Shown: positions 4,920-7,472 of the stretch, one piece after another
Position numbering within the stretch: the stretch's first letter is position 1
How the letters are laid out: each line of letters begins with the position of its first letter
Source: Clostridiales bacterium UBA8960
Lineage (GTDB): Bacteria; Bacillota; Clostridia; Peptostreptococcales; Acidaminobacteraceae
NCBI GenBank assembly: GCA_003482695.1
Contig: DMYC01000134.1
Location: 1 to 7,472, forward strand
Length of the DNA: 7,472 nt
Direction of reading: 5' to 3'
Notes under the pieces: model-generated
Seen by the model: only the letters and a program-made list of their open reading frames with translations
What the model was told of the DNA's origin: nothing
The model's database searches: none
Program-made: the position numbers and the translations under genes

Positions 4920-6575
4920 ATGTCAGCAGGCTTTTTAGGATTAACCACTTCGCTTTCGGGACTCTTTGCCAATCAAAGATCACTCGGAATCGTTTCACAC
5001 AATATAGCGAACGCCAATACGGAAGGCTATTCTAGGCAACTCATGAATACGAGAGCGTATCAACCTCAAGTGTTACCAGGTGGTTTGGGAACTTTAGGTG
5101 TGGGTGTTGACGTTACCGCGGTTAAACAAATCAGAGACCACTATCTCGACTATAAAATGAGAGTGGAAACCAGTGTCAAAGGCGAATGGGATGCACGTGC
5201 AAGCGTACTTACCGAGCTGGAGGGCATTTTTAATGAGCCTTCCGATTCGAGTATTGCTCAGCTTCTTGACAAATACTATGAATCGCTTCAAAGTCTTCAA
5301 AAGAACCCTGAAAACCTTACGGCGAGAACACTCGTCAGACAAAATACGATCGCGCTTTCAGAAGGCGTGCGCCGCATATCGACGATGCTTAAAAACCTTC
5401 AAGCGGACCTGAACTACCAGTTCCAGTCAGCCGTCGGCGAAGTGAACTCATATGCACTGCAAATCGCAAAGATGAACGAATCCATCTATAAAGCAGAACT
5501 CGAAGGCGCAACGGCGAACGATCTTCGCGACCAGCGCAACGTGCTCGTGGACAAACTGTCAGAGCTCGTCAACGTCGAGTACTACGAAGATGAACAAAAC
5601 CGATTCTTTGTACTCGTCGGTCGTCAGCAGCTCGTCGCACACTTTAGAACGGACAAGCTTGAACTCGTCCCTCGAGAGAAAAAACTAAACGATGACGATG
5701 ACGACCAGATTATGGACGTGCAGTGGGCAACCGGCAACAAACTCAACGTGTCATCCGGAAAACTCAAAGGCCTCAGAGAAGTCCGAGACAACCTTGATGG
5801 CGATAAAAAAGGAATTCCTTATTATGTAAACAAACTCAACGAGTTTATCGATACCTTTACAAGTACATTCAACAGCATCCACGAAAACGGTTATGGCCTT
5901 GATGGCAGCACTGGCAATTACATGTTCACTATTCGCAACATGTCGACTGCAGAGTACAAAACCTACCTTTTGACAAAAGGTTTAAATGGACTACCTGCCA
6001 CAGAAGCAACGTCGGCGATTATGGATGGCGTATTACCGACTATGTCAGAAAGTGAAAAGCAAGCTCAAATTAATTCTAATATTAAGAAAATACTTACTAA
6101 CAACCCTTCTTACAACAATAAAGCGGTCAGAATGATCGATGGCAAGTACTATGTCGTCGATCGCATGAAAGCATCAGAGGTCACTGTAGCAAGAGACCTT
6201 GAAGACCTTAACAAGATTGGCGCTGCAACTCGGCTTGAGGATATTCCAGGCGATGGCACAGCGATTTTAAGATTAATTGAAACGCGCCACAACGTCAGGT
6301 TATATGAGTGGGGCGCACCAGAGGATTTCATCAAGTCACTTGTGTCAAACTTAGGTGTTGACGCTGCAGAGTCCAATAGAAATGCAATGAACTCAAAACT
6401 GCTCGTCAACGAGTACAGCACAGCGAGAGATTCCATCATGGGCGTGTCGCTAGATGAAGAAATGGCGAACATGATCAAGTTTCAAACCGCTTATAATGCC
6501 AATGCACGTATGGTCAACGTGTTTGACGAGATGCTCGATTTAATCGTCAATAGACTCGGAACAGCAGGACGTTAA
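4920..6575 (+). CDS. flgK: Flagellar hook-associated protein 1 FlgK (hook-filament junction)
   Basis: A 551-residue FlgK, exported through the flagellar channel to form the first junction zone between hook and filament. The N-terminal D0/D1 helix carries the rod/hook family signature (SLGIVSHNIANANTEGYSRQ, 21-40) and the GVDV stretch near 62-65. The C-terminal D0 helix (about 508-548: LDEEMANMIKFQTAYNANARMV, ending NRLGTAGR) is intact. Between FTIRNM (336-341) and ASEVTVARDL (418-427) lies a 75-residue stretch that looks like an extra or variable outer domain. A five-aspartate run is present at about 258-262. The ribosome binding site AAGGGAG is 7 nt before the ATG. It lies between its chaperone gene flgN and flgL (27-nt gap). 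Confidence 0.96.
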   Translation: MSAGFLGLTTSLSGLFANQRSLGIVSHNIANANTEGYSRQLMNTRAYQPQVLPGGLGTLGVGVDVTAVKQIRDHYLDYKMRVETSVKGEWDARASVLTELEGIFNEPSDSSIAQLLDKYYESLQSLQKNPENLTARTLVRQNTIALSEGVRRISTMLKNLQADLNYQFQSAVGEVNSYALQIAKMNESIYKAELEGATANDLRDQRNVLVDKLSELVNVEYYEDEQNRFFVLVGRQQLVAHFRTDKLELVPREKKLNDDDDDQIMDVQWATGNKLNVSSGKLKGLREVRDNLDGDKKGIPYYVNKLNEFIDTFTSTFNSIHENGYGLDGSTGNYMFTIRNMSTAEYKTYLLTKGLNGLPATEATSAIMDGVLPTMSESEKQAQINSNIKKILTNNPSYNNKAVRMIDGKYYVVDRMKASEVTVARDLEDLNKIGAATRLEDIPGDGTAILRLIETRHNVRLYEWGAPEDFIKSLVSNLGVDAAESNRNAMNSKLLVNEYSTARDSIMGVSLDEEMANMIKFQTAYNANARMVNVFDEMLDLIVNRLGTAGR

Positions 6576-6602
6576 TAACTGGCTTAGCAAAGGGGTGAAC
6601 AC

Positions 6603-7472
6603 ATGAGAATTACAAATAACATGCTCATAAAAAATATGCTTTGGAATGCGAACAACAACCTCGTCAGTATGTCCAACTATCAAAATCAGTTGGCAAGCGG
6701 TAAAAAAATCACGCGCCCATCTGACGATCCTGTAGGCATCACAAAGGTTATGAAGTATAAGACGGATATTCGGGAAACAATACAGTATGGTAAGAACATC
6801 GATGATGCACTAGGCTGGCTTGAGGTTTCCGAGAGCTCGATTACAAATATTAAGGATATTTTACAGCGCGTGCGCGAGCTAACGGTTCAGGCGGCGAATG
6901 GCACTAATACAGCTGGAGACACAGACAAGATGCGCGTTGAAATAGAACAGCTTACTAAGGAAATCATGGTTTCAGGTAATGCGACCAGTGCAGGGCGATA
7001 TCTATTTTCAGGACTTGAAACGAACAAAAAACTGTTCAATGACGATGGGACATTTGCCATCGATATGACGTCTGAAAGAAGCGATTTAAAGCACGTGATG
7101 GCCTATGAAGTATCAGTAGGCGAGGTCATGTCTGTGGGTGTACACCCAAAAGATCTTTTTGGAGTTGTCTCCAACAACAACTTTTTTGAAGGACTTATGA
7201 CTCGAAGTACTGTAGAAACCACAAAAGCCACTCAAGCGACGTTAAAAGCAAGTATCGATTTAGCGCACGATTTTACAGCACCTGGGAATATTCTTGATGT
7301 GCAAATCGGCGCACTCACCTTTGACGTGGATGAGTCCAGCTTAAACAGTTCTGCAGTGAACCCGATGACGAAAGATAGGTTTATAACGGCTATTAAATCT
7401 GCAACTTCAGGTCTGGTTAAGCTATCAGATGTGGCGGATGTGTATTATGACTCCAGTGATAAATTGGTGATT
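6603..7472 (+). CDS. flgL: Flagellar hook-associated protein 3 FlgL (partial, 3' end missing)
   Basis: The first 290 residues of FlgL, the second hook-filament junction protein, are present; the frame is still open at the window edge. I translated it directly: it begins MRITNNMLIKNMLWNANNNL and has the flagellin-family N-terminal motif SGKKITRPSDDPVG (32-45), followed by D1 helices (DALGWLEVSESSITNIKDIL, RVRELTVQAANGT) and the GRYLFSGLET motif near 131-140. These features distinguish it as FlgL or flagellin; the long non-flagellin middle and the position right after flgK point to FlgL. The C-terminal D0 helix should lie beyond 7472. The ribosome binding site AAAGGGG at 6589-6595 is 7 nt from the ATG, and no terminator is seen between flgK and flgL, so they are cotranscribed. 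Confidence 0.94.
   Translation, partial: MRITNNMLIKNMLWNANNNLVSMSNYQNQLASGKKITRPSDDPVGITKVMKYKTDIRETIQYGKNIDDALGWLEVSESSITNIKDILQRVRELTVQAANGTNTAGDTDKMRVEIEQLTKEIMVSGNATSAGRYLFSGLETNKKLFNDDGTFAIDMTSERSDLKHVMAYEVSVGEVMSVGVHPKDLFGVVSNNNFFEGLMTRSTVETTKATQATLKASIDLAHDFTAPGNILDVQIGALTFDVDESSLNSSAVNPMTKDRFITAIKSATSGLVKLSDVADVYYDSSDKLVI

Noticed and set aside
5691..5708. Five-aspartate run in FlgK as a calcium-binding loop
   Set aside because: No EF-hand or other known calcium-site spacing around it; it may simply be an acidic surface loop.

Overview
The window comes from a motile, Gram-positive-type bacterium of the Firmicutes, most likely a clostridial lineage; I cannot name the genus from sequence alone. 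The grounds are the gene order recD2 - comF - yvyF - flgM - flgN - flgK - flgL, strong AGGAGG-like ribosome binding sites, a textbook sigma-D (sigma-28 class) promoter, and FlgM, FlgN and YvyF proteins of Firmicutes type. All genes are on the + strand and tightly packed.

Layout. Positions 1-306 hold no gene. They contain a 51-nt perfect palindrome with an attached direct repeat (1-58), then a large imperfect inverted repeat that can fold into a branched structure (77-270) just ahead of recD2. Positions 307-3897 are a three-gene block: the helicase RecD2, a ComF-family protein whose start overlaps the recD2 stop (ATGA), and the zinc-finger flagellar-operon protein YvyF. Positions 3898-3970 carry the sigma-D promoter and a hairpin that overlaps both this promoter and the flgM ribosome binding site. 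From 3971 to the right edge lie the flagellar late genes: anti-sigma factor FlgM, export chaperone FlgN, and hook-filament junction proteins FlgK and FlgL (FlgL runs off the end). Three consecutive hairpins separate flgM from flgN.

How the genes work together. FlgM holds sigma-D inactive until the hook-basal body can export it. FlgN escorts FlgK and FlgL to the export gate, and FlgK and FlgL form the junction on which the filament grows. The arrangement resembles the Bacillus subtilis comFA-comFB-comFC-yvyF-flgM-flgN-flgK-flgL locus, with the RecD2 helicase where B. subtilis has the ComFA helicase.

The most notable signal is the flgM leader. The -10 element of the sigma-D promoter and the C-rich stretch before it form the 5' arm of a hairpin whose 3' arm contains the G-rich ribosome binding site of flgM. 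A read-through mRNA from recD2-comF-yvyF would carry both arms and could hide the flgM start. A transcript begun at the sigma-D promoter would lack the 5' arm and leave the start open. This is inferred from sequence and has not been tested.
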